Below the pieces are notes generated by a model. It worked only from the letters and a program-made list of their open reading frames with translations, searched no databases and was not told the DNA's origin. From NCBI GenBank assembly GCA_016188915.1, contig JACPGU010000003.1, positions 66,609 through 130,608 of the forward strand: a stretch of DNA of 64,000 nucleotides. The letters run 5' to 3'. A program made the translations under genes and the position numbers. Numbering within the stretch: the first letter of the stretch is position 1; each line of letters begins with the position of its first letter. Below are positions 15,181 to 23,631 of the stretch, one piece after another. This stretch comes from Candidatus Microgenomates bacterium. Its GTDB lineage: Bacteria > Patescibacteria > JACPGU01.

Positions 15181-15384
15181 ATGGAACAGAATCTCGGAAA
15201 ATTAGACAGAATATTCCGTTTCCTTTTAGCTTTTTGGTGGCTTTCACCTACTATGGCGCCGAGTTTTTCGGCCGAATGGTTGAATATTGTCGTTGCTATT
15301 GTCGGCTGGATCGCGCTAGCCGAAAGTTTCCTCGGTTGGTGCTGGTTGCACGGCATTTTCAAAATTGATAATACCAAGCAATAA
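15181..15384 (+). CDS. DUF2892 family membrane protein
   Basis: A 67-residue protein with the DUF2892 signature (QNLGKLDRIFRFLLAF) and two membrane helices (about residues 11-25 and 34-52). Comparable domains form the C-terminus of YgaP-type rhodanese proteins. The second helix ends in GWCWLHGIF, with a single conserved-looking cysteine. The AGGAGG site (15171-15176) fixes the start. Position after the CcdA-like gene suggests a role in sulfur or metal stress, but no activity is established for the family. Confidence 0.8.
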   Translation: MEQNLGKLDRIFRFLLAFWWLSPTMAPSFSAEWLNIVVAIVGWIALAESFLGWCWLHGIFKIDNTKQ

Positions 15385-15399
15385 TCAAAAAGGAGATCT

Positions 15400-15648
15400 A
15401 TGGAAAAACCGATAGGGAAAATCACTCATTTTTACTCCGGTCTCATGGTGGGGATTATTGAGCTTTCGGGTGCGTTAAAGGTGGGCGATACGATCAAAAT
15501 CAAAGGTGCCAACACCGATTTCGAACAGACGGTGGACTCGATGCAAGTGGATCACAAAGATGTCCAATCGGCCAAAAAAGGCGATGTCATCGGCATCAAG
15601 GTGGTGGAAAAGGTCCACGAAGGGAATCTGGTTTTGCTGACGAAATAA
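15400..15648 (+). CDS. EF-Tu domain II-like beta-barrel protein
   Basis: An 82-residue protein composed of a single translation-factor domain II barrel: KPIGKITHFYSGLMVGIIEL, LKVGDTIKIKGANTDFEQTV and DSMQVDHKDVQSAKKGDVIGIKV. The GTPase domain is absent, so it is not an elongation factor. Stand-alone versions occur in many bacteria, sometimes beside U32 peptidases, with unknown function. An AAGGAG site precedes ATG 15400, and it lies 15 bases after the DUF2892 gene. A bidirectional terminator closes the operon. Confidence 0.8.
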   Translation: MEKPIGKITHFYSGLMVGIIELSGALKVGDTIKIKGANTDFEQTVDSMQVDHKDVQSAKKGDVIGIKVVEKVHEGNLVLLTK

Positions 15649-15662
15649 AAGGAAATTTGACC

Positions 15663-15695
15663 AAAAAAAAGACGGGTGGTGTGCCCGTCTTTTTT
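15663..15695 (+). terminator. intrinsic terminator
   Basis: A8 tract, GACGGG/CCCGTC stem with TGGTGTG loop, then a T6 tract. Symmetrical enough to act in both directions. Confidence 0.85.
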
Positions 15696-16060
15696 GAAAC
15701 ACTAATGAAAAACGAGATTGTCTTAACCTTTTTTCTCTGTCGCTCTGAAACGATCCTGAAAGTCGCTGTAGTTCTCGTTGCCTCCTTTTGGGTGGATGAC
15801 CTTCTCGCCTTCGTTTCCAGACATGATAATTACCGCCCTCTCCAAAAGAAATTTTTATTGAAACTACGCAGGTTCGATGTGGTCTGATTGTATTTATGGG
15901 TGTAGTGAATTTTTAACCCCATCGCGGGTAGCCCACTATCGAGCCTGCCTTGATTTTATCTCTTCCTTTCCCCGAAAAATAAGGAAAAAGAGGAGAAAAT
16001 ACTATCCAGGCCTGTCGAGGGAGCACCTCGACAGGCCTAAACCAGTTAATTTCAGTCTTT
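15696..16060. other. intergenic region with one palindrome, no gene recognised
   Basis: About 365 bases between convergent transcripts. Short open frames exist on both strands but have no ribosome-binding site or recognisable product. The only clear structure is the palindrome at 16008-16038. Confidence 0.6.
16008..16038. repeat. 13-bp perfect hairpin downstream of the giant minus-strand gene
   Basis: AGGCCTGTCGAGG (16008-16020) pairs with CCTCGACAGGCCT (16026-16038) around GAGCA. It lacks a T run on either strand. It may be a REP-like element or a 3' stability hairpin for the gene ending at 16061. Confidence 0.65.
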
Positions 16061-19000
16061 CTATAGCCCCGTGAAATTAAGCATACTGTTTTTCTTGAGG
16101 TCAAGCGTGGTGCTAGCGGGGGAGAATCTAGCGTCCATCTTCGATACTCCTACCTGCCAAAGCCCCGCTGGCAGAGTAATCTGATAGTAGCCGTTTCTGT
16201 TCGTGTAGGCGGAGATATTGAGCGGGCCGTTGAATTTCACCGCTACCCCCTGAATGGGCGTACCTCCTTTTTTCACATAGCCGTAGGCGAGATAGGTGGG
16301 TAGAGCGGTGAAATTGATTCGCTGATCGGTGATGGCGTTGTAAGAAATGGAATTGAAATAATAGCCATTTTTTGTGGCCATCAAACGGCCGGCGCCGGTT
16401 TCTGTGGGAAGAGAATAATAACCAGAGACATTCGTTATTGCCCTTTCTTTGTCGTTGGAGATTACGACATTCGCCAAGGCTTTTCCATAGCGGTCTTTGA
16501 CGAAACCGGTGATGGTGAGTTTGCGGACGGGGGTTAAAGTGAAATCTTGCAGACGCGTTCTGCCATCAGCCATAACGATATTGGAAACCAATCCGTACAG
16601 ATAGCCATTTAGGTCAACCTGCACATGATAAACGCCGGTTGGCAGATTGGCTATGGTATAAAAACCAGCATCATCGGTGGTAGCGGTGAGGGTGGCAGTT
16701 TTGAGCGTCTTGACAGTAGCTCCTTTTAGCGGTTTTTTGCTTTCTCCGTCTATCACGAACCCGGAAATAGAATTTTTGCTAGCGATAATATAGTCGGCTG
16801 TTTGCACGGGAGATACCTCTTGAGTTGTTCTGTCTATGGTCAGATATTTAATGGCCATGGTCTTGTTGACCGCGATTGGTTTGGCTGGATCGTATTTTGC
16901 GGATTGTTTCGTCGGTGTACCACCATTAGTAGTGTAGTAGATATCTATTGCTGTGCCAGCTGAATTTTTGAAAGTGGCCGTCACTGGTTGCGGATAGGTA
17001 CCGGGGGAGTGGTTCAAGGTGAGTTGGCTAGGAGAGAAAACTTTTATTTTCAGAATCTCCACATTGTCAATTTTGTCAGAAGAGACCGCATAGCCTTCTC
17101 CTAGCATATCCTGCATTTTTCTGGCAAAGGGGGCTTTGTCGGCGTTATTAGCCCAGCGAGGTTGAAAAATAATCTCGGCATTATCTTTGGTAATGCCTTT
17201 CCATTTTTCCATACCAGCGAGAGTTTTATCTGCTTCATCCAGTCGCAGAAGTTCCCCATATTTTTTGATTTGTTCTATTTTGCCACTTTCTTCGAGGGCT
17301 TTTTTCAGGCCATCGACACTTTCTATCGGTTGATTGCCATAATATATTTCGTGCAAACGATATTCATTTTTGCCACCATTTTTGATGGTCTGTAGAATAT
17401 CAATAGAGCCCTTTTTTGGCTGTCCGGTCTTTTTCCAAATGTAGCTAAAAGGTTGTTCCAATTCTTTGGTTCCGGCCGTTAAAGCATCAAAACGTTTTAA
17501 CTGAAAAAGGTAAGAAGCTTTGTTGGCTACGTCTTTCGCAATATTGTCTATTACAGAGCTGATACCGGGAATATCTTTGTTTTTGGCTATGATGCTAGCA
17601 AAATCTTCTAGCTCTTTGCCTTTATAGATCTCTTTTCTGACAATAGTATCTATGCTCTCTGCTGTCGCTTTGTTTATTTTTTGGAAATGCAGAAGAGCTT
17701 CATCTAGATGGTCTAACGCTTCTTTTTTTATCTCTACTAATGTTTTTATGGTGCCAGACAGCTCTTTATCTACTTCGTCAATGTGTGGCAAGATATCATT
17801 AGCCCATTTTTCGCCCTCTTTGACCATTCTGGAAAATGTAGTCAGCTTTATGCTCTTTGGCAAAATCTTAATGCCTTCTTTTATCACAGGGCGAAGACTG
17901 GCTTTTCCTACAATTCCTCCGATCAAAGGTAGCCCCAAAGAGATGATAATCTCGGCCGCTTTTTCTTCGTCGCTGGCCTTGCTTGACGACAAGAGGGTGA
18001 CGTCTAGCCCCCAGTAGTCAAACGTAGGCAAAATCTCTTTGGCGGCGTAGTTGTCCATACCTATCACCTCAAAGGTGACTCTGCTATTGATTTTTGTTGA
18101 CAAGGGATCATTTTTTGACATTACTGAAAAAGTTACCTCTTTTTTGGATGAGGCATCAGGGGGAACTTTGTAAAACATATCTATTTCTCTGACCTCTCCT
18201 TTTTCCAGTTCAAATTCTAATTGTCCTTGTTTGTAATCGCCGTCCCAGAATGAGCACTCGCTTATACCAAGATACCTAAATGGACTTTTACAGACTGCTT
18301 CAGGAAAACCGAAATAGATAGACGAATCGCCATTTGAACTGATAATCGCCGTATCCTTGGAGTCTCCGGCATTTATCACCTGTATTCTGACAGCTCCGTT
18401 TTTGCCATGACGATAGGGGATGTAGCCTATTTCATGGATATTTTGAGGGAAGGTTTGGTCTATCGGCAGATTGTCGGCAGTGGCATAGACGGGGTGGCCA
18501 TCGATGGACTTATTTGTAAGTAAATCTTTGATATCTAATATATCAAAGAAATAATTTATGACTTTTTGCTTAACAACGATAGTGGCCGATTTGCTACTTG
18601 CCAATCCCGCGGTGTCTTTAACGGTAAGAGTAATAGTGTGAGAGCCTGCCGATAATTTGTCGATGCTCAAAAACCCACCCGAGCCAATCCGATTGCCATT
18701 ATCTTGCCAGTAGTAGTCAATAATGGGGCCTTCTGCGTCGTGGCTAGTGGTAGCATTCAGGAGGATTGGAGTATTTTCATCTGGGCTTGATGGAGAAAAA
18801 GTAAAATCGGCGATAGGTGGTTGATTGATCGGCACCGGGTCAATAGATGGGTCTAAGCAGAAATTTAGCGTGATGGAATTGGAACGAGAGGTGACAAGGT
18901 TTTGGTTCCAATCTTCCCATTCTGTCCCCGACCAGGGTTGCATTTCGGCATAGATAGGGATGTTGTAGCAAGAGCCTGCTTTGTATTTGGTTTTATCTTC

Positions 19001-20230
19001 AATATTGAATCCAAAATTGGCTAACGCATAAGTATTCCCTTTGTCTGCAGAACCAAAAGGTTTGAGATAGAATTGATCGCCGGCATAATATTTTATCGTG
19101 ACAGAATTTTCTTGTTTTTTCTCTACTGTTATATTAAGGCCGATACTCCCTCGACTAGTAACCGTAACTTCTTTGAGAGTGCTTTTATCTCCTGTGGCGT
19201 AGCCGAAGTAAATATTTGTCAAAGAATTGGCACCACCTGTTATCGGTTGTGGGGTAACGGTCGTATCGGGTGGAGGCGGAGGATTGTCGTATGTTTCTAT
19301 GGTCACTTGGTCTGAAGATGTCCTCCCCAGTGTGTCTTTGACAGTAAGAGTTACGATATGTGTGCCAACGGTAGCAAAAAAGTATAATTTGTAATTACCA
19401 GAAGTAAGCGATACGCCATTTTCCGTCCAAGTATATTCTGTTATTGGATAACGAGAGTCGTATTGGCTTTTGGTTCCATCAAATATCGCAGAAATAGTCT
19501 TAGCTATTTTTTGATCCGACCCAGCATTAGCTAGTAATGAGATTGGTGGAGGAGGGGTTGTGTCTTCTACTTTTATATTAATGAGTTTTACATTCCATCC
19601 TTGCTGATCGGTACTGACAGTAGAGCCAGTAGCCGGATATCTTTTGTATGTATCTGGGTTATAATTACTACGTGGCCACTTATCTTTCGCATGCATAGCT
19701 ACTCTGTATTTAATAATTTGGTTGCCTGTTTGGGTTGCCCTAAATGTTAAGCTATATGAACGAGAGTAGCTCGTTAATGGATCGCCGCTTCCTTCATAAG
19801 AATATAATTTTTCGGTAGATAGTAGGTTTTGCTCATCAGAGCCACTGTGATATAAAAGACTTGACTCTTTGTAATAAAACCATTGTCCCCCGTCACTATT
19901 TTTGTAACTGCTCTCTACGGCCAATCCTGCCGTGTAGCTAACATCAAGGAAATAAGGAGAGGCAGAACCCCCTGTATTCGAGACAGTAAAAGAGATAATT
20001 TTGGCTTTACCCTTTTCGATAGTAAAGACGGAGTCGGTATTGACTGTCACCATTGGTATCGGCTCCTCGTACGCTTTTGCTGGCAGTATCGGTGGGAAAA
20101 GAGAAGATACCATCATTCCCGTAAGCAAAAAAATACCCGCCTTTTTAACCATTGGCGGGTGAAACTTTCTTTTGACACAGGAGAGAGAGCCTCCTAGAAT
20201 TCCCCAGATTGGATGTTTTTTTCCTGACAT
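16061..20230 (-). CDS. giant secreted multidomain surface protein (PKD, CHB_HEX and carboxypeptidase-regulatory domains)
   Basis: A 1389-residue exported protein. A signal peptide is visible at residues 27-53 (MVKKAGIFLLTGMMVSSLF..., cleavage after AKA). PKD-type Ig domains occupy about 235-315 and 465-550 (ending in HIVTLTVKDTLG and HTITLTVKDTAG). Residues about 725-1060 are helical and charged with no recognised family. A chitobiase-C-terminal-like domain (about 1065-1152, IDIYYTTNGGTPT) and three carboxypeptidase-regulatory-like repeats (1153-1389, for example GFYTIANLPTGVYHVQV) end the protein. AAGGAGAT precedes ATG 20230. It probably acts outside the cell in adhesion or cell contact; a toxin-like central region cannot be excluded. 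It follows a zinc-finger gene by 25 bases. Confidence 0.8.
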   Translation of the reverse strand: MSGKKHPIWGILGGSLSCVKRKFHPPMVKKAGIFLLTGMMVSSLFPPILPAKAYEEPIPMVTVNTDSVFTIEKGKAKIISFTVSNTGGSASPYFLDVSYTAGLAVESSYKNSDGGQWFYYKESSLLYHSGSDEQNLLSTEKLYSYEGSGDPLTSYSRSYSLTFRATQTGNQIIKYRVAMHAKDKWPRSNYNPDTYKRYPATGSTVSTDQQGWNVKLINIKVEDTTPPPPISLLANAGSDQKIAKTISAIFDGTKSQYDSRYPITEYTWTENGVSLTSGNYKLYFFATVGTHIVTLTVKDTLGRTSSDQVTIETYDNPPPPPDTTVTPQPITGGANSLTNIYFGYATGDKSTLKEVTVTSRGSIGLNITVEKKQENSVTIKYYAGDQFYLKPFGSADKGNTYALANFGFNIEDKTKYKAGSCYNIPIYAEMQPWSGTEWEDWNQNLVTSRSNSITLNFCLDPSIDPVPINQPPIADFTFSPSSPDENTPILLNATTSHDAEGPIIDYYWQDNGNRIGSGGFLSIDKLSAGSHTITLTVKDTAGLASSKSATIVVKQKVINYFFDILDIKDLLTNKSIDGHPVYATADNLPIDQTFPQNIHEIGYIPYRHGKNGAVRIQVINAGDSKDTAIISSNGDSSIYFGFPEAVCKSPFRYLGISECSFWDGDYKQGQLEFELEKGEVREIDMFYKVPPDASSKKEVTFSVMSKNDPLSTKINSRVTFEVIGMDNYAAKEILPTFDYWGLDVTLLSSSKASDEEKAAEIIISLGLPLIGGIVGKASLRPVIKEGIKILPKSIKLTTFSRMVKEGEKWANDILPHIDEVDKELSGTIKTLVEIKKEALDHLDEALLHFQKINKATAESIDTIVRKEIYKGKELEDFASIIAKNKDIPGISSVIDNIAKDVANKASYLFQLKRFDALTAGTKELEQPFSYIWKKTGQPKKGSIDILQTIKNGGKNEYRLHEIYYGNQPIESVDGLKKALEESGKIEQIKKYGELLRLDEADKTLAGMEKWKGITKDNAEIIFQPRWANNADKAPFARKMQDMLGEGYAVSSDKIDNVEILKIKVFSPSQLTLNHSPGTYPQPVTATFKNSAGTAIDIYYTTNGGTPTKQSAKYDPAKPIAVNKTMAIKYLTIDRTTQEVSPVQTADYIIASKNSISGFVIDGESKKPLKGATVKTLKTATLTATTDDAGFYTIANLPTGVYHVQVDLNGYLYGLVSNIVMADGRTRLQDFTLTPVRKLTITGFVKDRYGKALANVVISNDKERAITNVSGYYSLPTETGAGRLMATKNGYYFNSISYNAITDQRINFTALPTYLAYGYVKKGGTPIQGVAVKFNGPLNISAYTNRNGYYQITLPAGLWQVGVSKMDARFSPASTTLDLKKNSMLNFTGL

Positions 20231-20255
20231 AAGATCTCCTTTCTTTCGGTTAGTT

Positions 20256-20516
20256 TTATTCTAATTTTTCTCCGAAAATTTTGCCGCATTCCAGATGAAA
20301 ACTCCACAAGTGTTTCTGGCAATGAGGGCAGGAGCGTTCCAGAATACGGGCTTTTTTCTGGTGGCAGGCAGGACAGCTCTCTCCTTCTTTCAAATCGGTA
20401 GCCGTCGCTGTGACGCAATGGGCGACTTTGTGATAATGGTTTTTACAAGCGGGGCAAGTAATAATATTGGTCGGTTGAGTCGGTTGTTTGCAAGTAGCGC
20501 AAAGAGTGTCGCTCAT
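20256..20516 (-). CDS. zinc-finger (RING/treble-clef-like) protein
   Basis: An 86-residue protein from ATG 20516. Longer in-frame starts lie upstream of the promoter and are rejected. Four CxxC pairs occur in order (LCATCK, TCPACKNHYH, SCPACH, SCPHCQ) with interspersed histidines and a final HLECG, enough for two zinc sites in a cross-brace RING-like or double zinc-ribbon fold. Prokaryotic RING-like domains of this kind (for example RING_5/prok-RING types) are rare and usually uncharacterised. It lies just ahead of the giant secreted protein gene with its own promoter, so the two are probably co-transcribed. Confidence 0.7.
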   Translation of the reverse strand: MSDTLCATCKQPTQPTNIITCPACKNHYHKVAHCVTATATDLKEGESCPACHQKKARILERSCPHCQKHLWSFHLECGKIFGEKLE

Positions 20517-20540
20517 AACGCTGATATTATTTTTTCTTCC

Positions 20541-20568
20541 AGTATAATGAAGCTCAAAAAGAAAACAA
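20541..20568 (-). promoter_or_regulatory. promoter of the zinc-finger/giant-protein operon
   Basis: Minus strand TTGTTT (20568-20563), 16-base spacer, TATACT (20546-20541): the same hexamers as the tRNA-Val promoter at 2760-2788. Confidence 0.5.
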
Positions 20569-20586
20569 AGGAAAAAATAGAGAAAA

Positions 20587-20618
20587 AAAATCGTCCTCTT
20601 GTTGAGGGCGATTTTTTT
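20587..20618 (-). terminator. intrinsic terminator of the GHMP-kinase-like gene
   Basis: A stem of ATCG-N-CCTC with GAGG-N-CGAT (one T-G pair) around TTGTT, flanked by A8 and T7 tracts, beginning at the stop codon of the upstream minus-strand gene. It may act on both strands. Confidence 0.82.
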
Positions 20619-22464
20619 AGAATTTTTCTTCAGCAATGTATATTCCCAGTCCAGGCTCCAATTTGACCGAAAAATCAACCGCGCTACCGCTCATAGAAAG
20701 CTTCAGTTTTTTGCCTAAATGTTTCTCTAATGTTTTATTGAGCGGACTAATGATTTTGCTTTGGAATTCGCTTCTGTCTGATGCGTAGGAAGAAGGAGGG
20801 AATTTTTTGTGAGAAACCCACTTTTTTATTTCACTAATCAAGATGGTCAAAATAGCAATAGTTTCTCGCGAGGTGTAGATTTCTTTGGAGGTGATTTTTT
20901 TACCGCGAATGAAGATATCATTTTCACTGGCGTCCAATACAATATCGGCGGTGGCGCGAGTGGTCTCGTATTCTTCTTTGGTTTGTGTCTGGATTTGTGT
21001 TGATCCATCGGTGGACAAATGAGTTATTTTGACCGCTCCGGCAGAAATATAATCAGAATAAATTTTGTGATCAAGACATTGTTCAATAGTTACGCCTTCT
21101 TTGCCTATGCCGTCCAGCCAAGATAGGTATTGGATGCTCAAAGTTTTTTCTTTGGTATTTTTGCGCAATTTTTCGATAATGCTGTCTATGTTATCTCTCA
21201 GCCCACGGTAGGGGGCGACGAAAAGAACAGGCCCCTTTTTGCCCGGACCGCTCATCTTGCATCCTACCGGCTCGTCTAATTTATTAGCCTCATGGAGCAT
21301 AATATTGCAAATATAATTGAGTTTTTCTGATGAAACATTGAACAGGGCCAGAGCGTTTTGGCTGGCGTTGATGGCTTCCGCTAATTCTTTGAAATTAGGG
21401 TCTGAGGCTCCCAAGTTCAAAAGATTGTAGAGACAGACAAAAACTTCTACGGCGGTGGCGTTGACGGCGCGGACGTAGTTCCTGAAAACGGCGTCTTTGA
21501 CATCCAGGCTCCTGGCCAATAGTCCTGACGGAAAAGCATTGGCTATTTTTCCTATTTTTTTTCTAGCCGAAGAGTAGGTTTTTTCTAGTTCGTTTTCAAA
21601 ATCAGCGATGGAGCGAATGACATTAGCTGCCGGCATATAGTCTCCGGAATAAATGATGCCAAAATCAATAGGCCAATCTCCGGAGATACCACCTAGCTCG
21701 TCAAGTGACAGGCCACGATAGGCGAATTGATCATAGAGATCTAGCGATTTGCTATAGGCGGGCAATCTTGCTCCGTGAGTCGGCGTTTCGCGACCTTCTC
21801 TTTTTTCGGTGAAAAATATGATAGGATAGGCGCTTTTGACACAAGAGGCGAAGACAGAGCTTCCCGCCGAAGCTCCACCGTGAAAAATAGCCTCAAATTT
21901 GCAAGCAAAGCGAAAAATAGTATTAAAATCTGTATCGTGAGGCAATTCGGAGACAGGGCGTTGATTGATTTCTTCAACTACGGAAGGCTCTATTTGTTTG
22001 GCAAAAAGCAAAATACTGGTTGCCAGCGTTACGGCAAAAGTGGCGGAAGTATTGTAGCCGTTGGCGACAGGAGCTTCTATGATATAAAAATATGAAAGCC
22101 CCTGATATCTATCTCCCAGGACATCTTCCAGATATTTTTTGGTGAGCGCGGAGAGTTTCTCATGGGCTTCGGCGTATAGTATTTTTGAAAGGACTATTTT
22201 GTCAAAACATTGCTTAGCGGGGTTGAAGACATAACCTCCGCCATCAGAAACGGAGCCATCATCGGTTGGTTTGAGGCCAATATACACTTTTAAGGGCACT
22301 TTTTGAAAGATGCCCAGTCCACCATATAGAATAGCGTATTCTCCCGCAATCCAAAAAGCGCCCGACGCGGAAGTGGCGATCGAGCACTTGGAAAAAAACT
22401 CCTGATATATTTCAGGAAACGATTCCTGTAAGCTTTCGCTGTTCATGGGAATACGACTTTCCAT
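20617..22464 (-). CDS. GHMP-kinase-like protein with C-terminal putative winged-helix domain
   Basis: A 615-residue protein whose first 420 residues follow the GHMP (mevalonate-kinase-like) plan: SASGAFWIAGEYAILYGG (34-48), an ATP-loop equivalent PVANGYNTSATFAV (132-144), FHGGASAGSSVFAS (194-207) and motif 3 KMSGPGKKGPVLF (403-415). Two key positions deviate: the loop lacks the GLGSS wording, and the aspartate expected after the PSG motif is serine. Residues about 430-615 are an extra region ending in a wing-helix-like segment (DIFIRGKKI...ETIAILTIL...GLGIYIAEEKF), resembling OmpR-type C-terminal domains. It may be a sugar-phosphate sensor or regulator rather than an isoprenoid enzyme. A promoter places transcription start at the ATG. 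Confidence 0.72.
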   Translation of the reverse strand: MESRIPMNSESLQESFPEIYQEFFSKCSIATSASGAFWIAGEYAILYGGLGIFQKVPLKVYIGLKPTDDGSVSDGGGYVFNPAKQCFDKIVLSKILYAEAHEKLSALTKKYLEDVLGDRYQGLSYFYIIEAPVANGYNTSATFAVTLATSILLFAKQIEPSVVEEINQRPVSELPHDTDFNTIFRFACKFEAIFHGGASAGSSVFASCVKSAYPIIFFTEKREGRETPTHGARLPAYSKSLDLYDQFAYRGLSLDELGGISGDWPIDFGIIYSGDYMPAANVIRSIADFENELEKTYSSARKKIGKIANAFPSGLLARSLDVKDAVFRNYVRAVNATAVEVFVCLYNLLNLGASDPNFKELAEAINASQNALALFNVSSEKLNYICNIMLHEANKLDEPVGCKMSGPGKKGPVLFVAPYRGLRDNIDSIIEKLRKNTKEKTLSIQYLSWLDGIGKEGVTIEQCLDHKIYSDYISAGAVKITHLSTDGSTQIQTQTKEEYETTRATADIVLDASENDIFIRGKKITSKEIYTSRETIAILTILISEIKKWVSHKKFPPSSYASDRSEFQSKIISPLNKTLEKHLGKKLKLSMSGSAVDFSVKLEPGLGIYIAEEKF

Positions 22465-22470
22465 ATTACG

Positions 22471-22499
22471 AGCATAGCATAACTAAAAGTGAATGTAAA
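22471..22499 (-). promoter_or_regulatory. promoter predicting a leaderless transcript
   Basis: Minus strand TTTACA (22499-22494), 17-base spacer, TATGCT (22476-22471) with extended TGC-type context. The expected start is about base 22464, which is the A of the start codon; no Shine-Dalgarno is present. Confidence 0.5.
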
Positions 22500-22538
22500 G
22501 GGTTCCACTTTTTCTTTTTCGCTTGATAAAGCTATTTT

Positions 22539-22576
22539 GGCAAAGTCGGACTTTGCCGAGGGGAACTTTGCCGAGG
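22539..22576. repeat. GGCAAAGT palindrome with duplicated ACTTTGCCGAGG
   Basis: GGCAAAGT-CGG-ACTTTGCC (22539-22557) is a perfect 8-bp inverted repeat; its right half with GAGG is repeated directly at 22565-22576. Confidence 0.6.
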
Positions 22577-22592
22577 AGAAGGAAAAACCCTC

Positions 22593-22621
22593 TTGCTTTT
22601 TGGTAAAAATTGTGCTACATT
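22593..22621 (+). promoter_or_regulatory. promoter of a short transcript
   Basis: TTGCTT, 17-base spacer, TACATT with extended TGC before the -10. The predicted start is near 22628. Confidence 0.5.
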
Positions 22622-22627
22622 GAATAC

Positions 22628-22688
22628 GTTAAATCTGTCTAGGCGACAGCGAAAAACCCTGCCTCTTGTGAGAAGCGGGGTTTTTCAT
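22628..22688 (+). ncRNA. candidate ~60-nt small RNA
   Basis: A promoter (22593-22621) is followed within 30 bases by a 12-bp hairpin whose arms GAAAAACCC and GGGTTTTTC end in a T run (22651-22686), a complete minimal transcription unit with no coding potential. It may instead be an attenuator for the downstream Ig-domain gene. Confidence 0.4.
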
Positions 22689-22695
22689 GTCTTAT

Positions 22696-22730
22696 CGCTA
22701 GGACACGACGTTCGACATCGTGTCCTAGCG
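22696..22730. repeat. 13-bp perfect palindrome with 9-base loop
   Basis: CGCTAGGACACGA (22696-22708) pairs with TCGTGTCCTAGCG (22718-22730). The loop CGTTCGACA contains the TCGACA motif also seen in other palindromes in this window. No T run follows. Confidence 0.65.
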
Positions 22731-22746
22731 AGCTTCATCTTTTATC

Positions 22747-22774
22747 TTGTCAAAAGACAGCGCTTTGCTATGAT
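22747..22774 (+). promoter_or_regulatory. promoter of the 22802 Ig-domain gene
   Basis: TTGTCA, 16-base spacer, TATGAT preceded by TTTGC (extended -10). Leader of about 20 bases and no clear Shine-Dalgarno. Confidence 0.5.
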
Positions 22775-22801
22775 GGAGATAATACAAATAAAAAAATACT
22801 C

Positions 22802-23626
22802 ATGAAAAAGATAGTTCTTTTCTCTATCGGGATTTTGCTGGCTTCAGCGTCCCTGTTTGTCGTCCCAGCCCAAGCCTATATCTCCGGTTATGCTTACGAA
22901 TTCGTAGATCAGTCGGTCTATCCGACCAATCTTAATCCTAACGAAACGACCAATGTTTGGATTGAAATAAAAAATATTGGCACTGCCACTTGGCGCAACA
23001 GCGGTGATTATCCGATTCGCCTGGGCGCCGGCTCGGAATACGGCAACGAGAATCAACAAAGAGATTATTCTTCCGAATTTTATGATTCGGCCACCTGGCT
23101 TTCCGCCAATCGTCCGACCGCTATTTTACATCCGGAGATTCGTCCAGGTTGGCACACTAGATTTCAATTCAATATCAAAGCGCCTAGTAATAATGGTACC
23201 TACAAAGCCTACTTTACTCCGGTGGTGGACGGCAAGGCTTGGATGAAAGACATCGGTATCTTTTGGCAACTTACGGTGGGTAGCACGGATAATTCTGACA
23301 CTAATAATACGAATAATCAGAACACCAATAACACGAATCAGTCGGGGGCAAATATCACGGTCACCTCTCTTACTTTGAGCCCCACCGCTCCCTTGACTAT
23401 CAGAACTGGCGATACTTACAATTACACTTTGACTGCCATTTATTCTGACGGTTCCCAACAGGATGTGACGAGCATTGCGGTTTGGGATGTTTCTTATGAC
23501 ACTGGCACGGGCAATGTCTATCCGGCGGGTCGTTTCATCGCCGGATCAATGGGTACTTGCTGGGTGACAGCCACATTCGGCGGGAAGAGCATAAAGTCGG
23601 CCTTGATTACGATAGCGGGGTTGTAG
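22802..23626 (+). CDS. secreted protein with NBR1-type Ig domain and bacterial Ig-like domain
   Basis: A 274-residue exported protein. A signal peptide covers residues 1-22 (IGILLASASLFVVPAQA, cleavage after AQA). Residues about 30-160 form an NBR1-type Ig-like domain with the hallmarks NVWIEIKNIGTATW and KAYFTPVVDGKAWMKDIGI. An Asn/Thr-rich linker (about 163-182) leads to a second beta-sandwich of the BIG2/3 kind (ITVTSLTLSP to WVTATFGGKSIKSALITI). The first domain is very similar to the N-terminal domain of the large protein at 27826, so the two may bind the same surface partner or be anchored alike. A GxxExxY cassette begins six bases after its stop. Confidence 0.82.
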   Translation: MKKIVLFSIGILLASASLFVVPAQAYISGYAYEFVDQSVYPTNLNPNETTNVWIEIKNIGTATWRNSGDYPIRLGAGSEYGNENQQRDYSSEFYDSATWLSANRPTAILHPEIRPGWHTRFQFNIKAPSNNGTYKAYFTPVVDGKAWMKDIGIFWQLTVGSTDNSDTNNTNNQNTNNTNQSGANITVTSLTLSPTAPLTIRTGDTYNYTLTAIYSDGSQQDVTSIAVWDVSYDTGTGNVYPAGRFIAGSMGTCWVTATFGGKSIKSALITIAGL

Positions 23627-23631
23627 GACTA

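Larger units (their letters stand above)
22465..22801. other. 337-base divergent intergenic region
   Basis: Holds a leftward promoter for the GHMP gene, a short repeat cluster (22539-22576), a rightward promoter plus hairpin that may define a small RNA (22593-22688), a palindrome (22696-22730) and the promoter of the Ig-domain gene (22747-22774). No protein-coding gene is supported. Confidence 0.6.

Noticed and set aside
15657..16104. Short open frames on both strands in the intergenic region
   Set aside because: No start signals, unusual composition, and they overlap a terminator and a palindrome.
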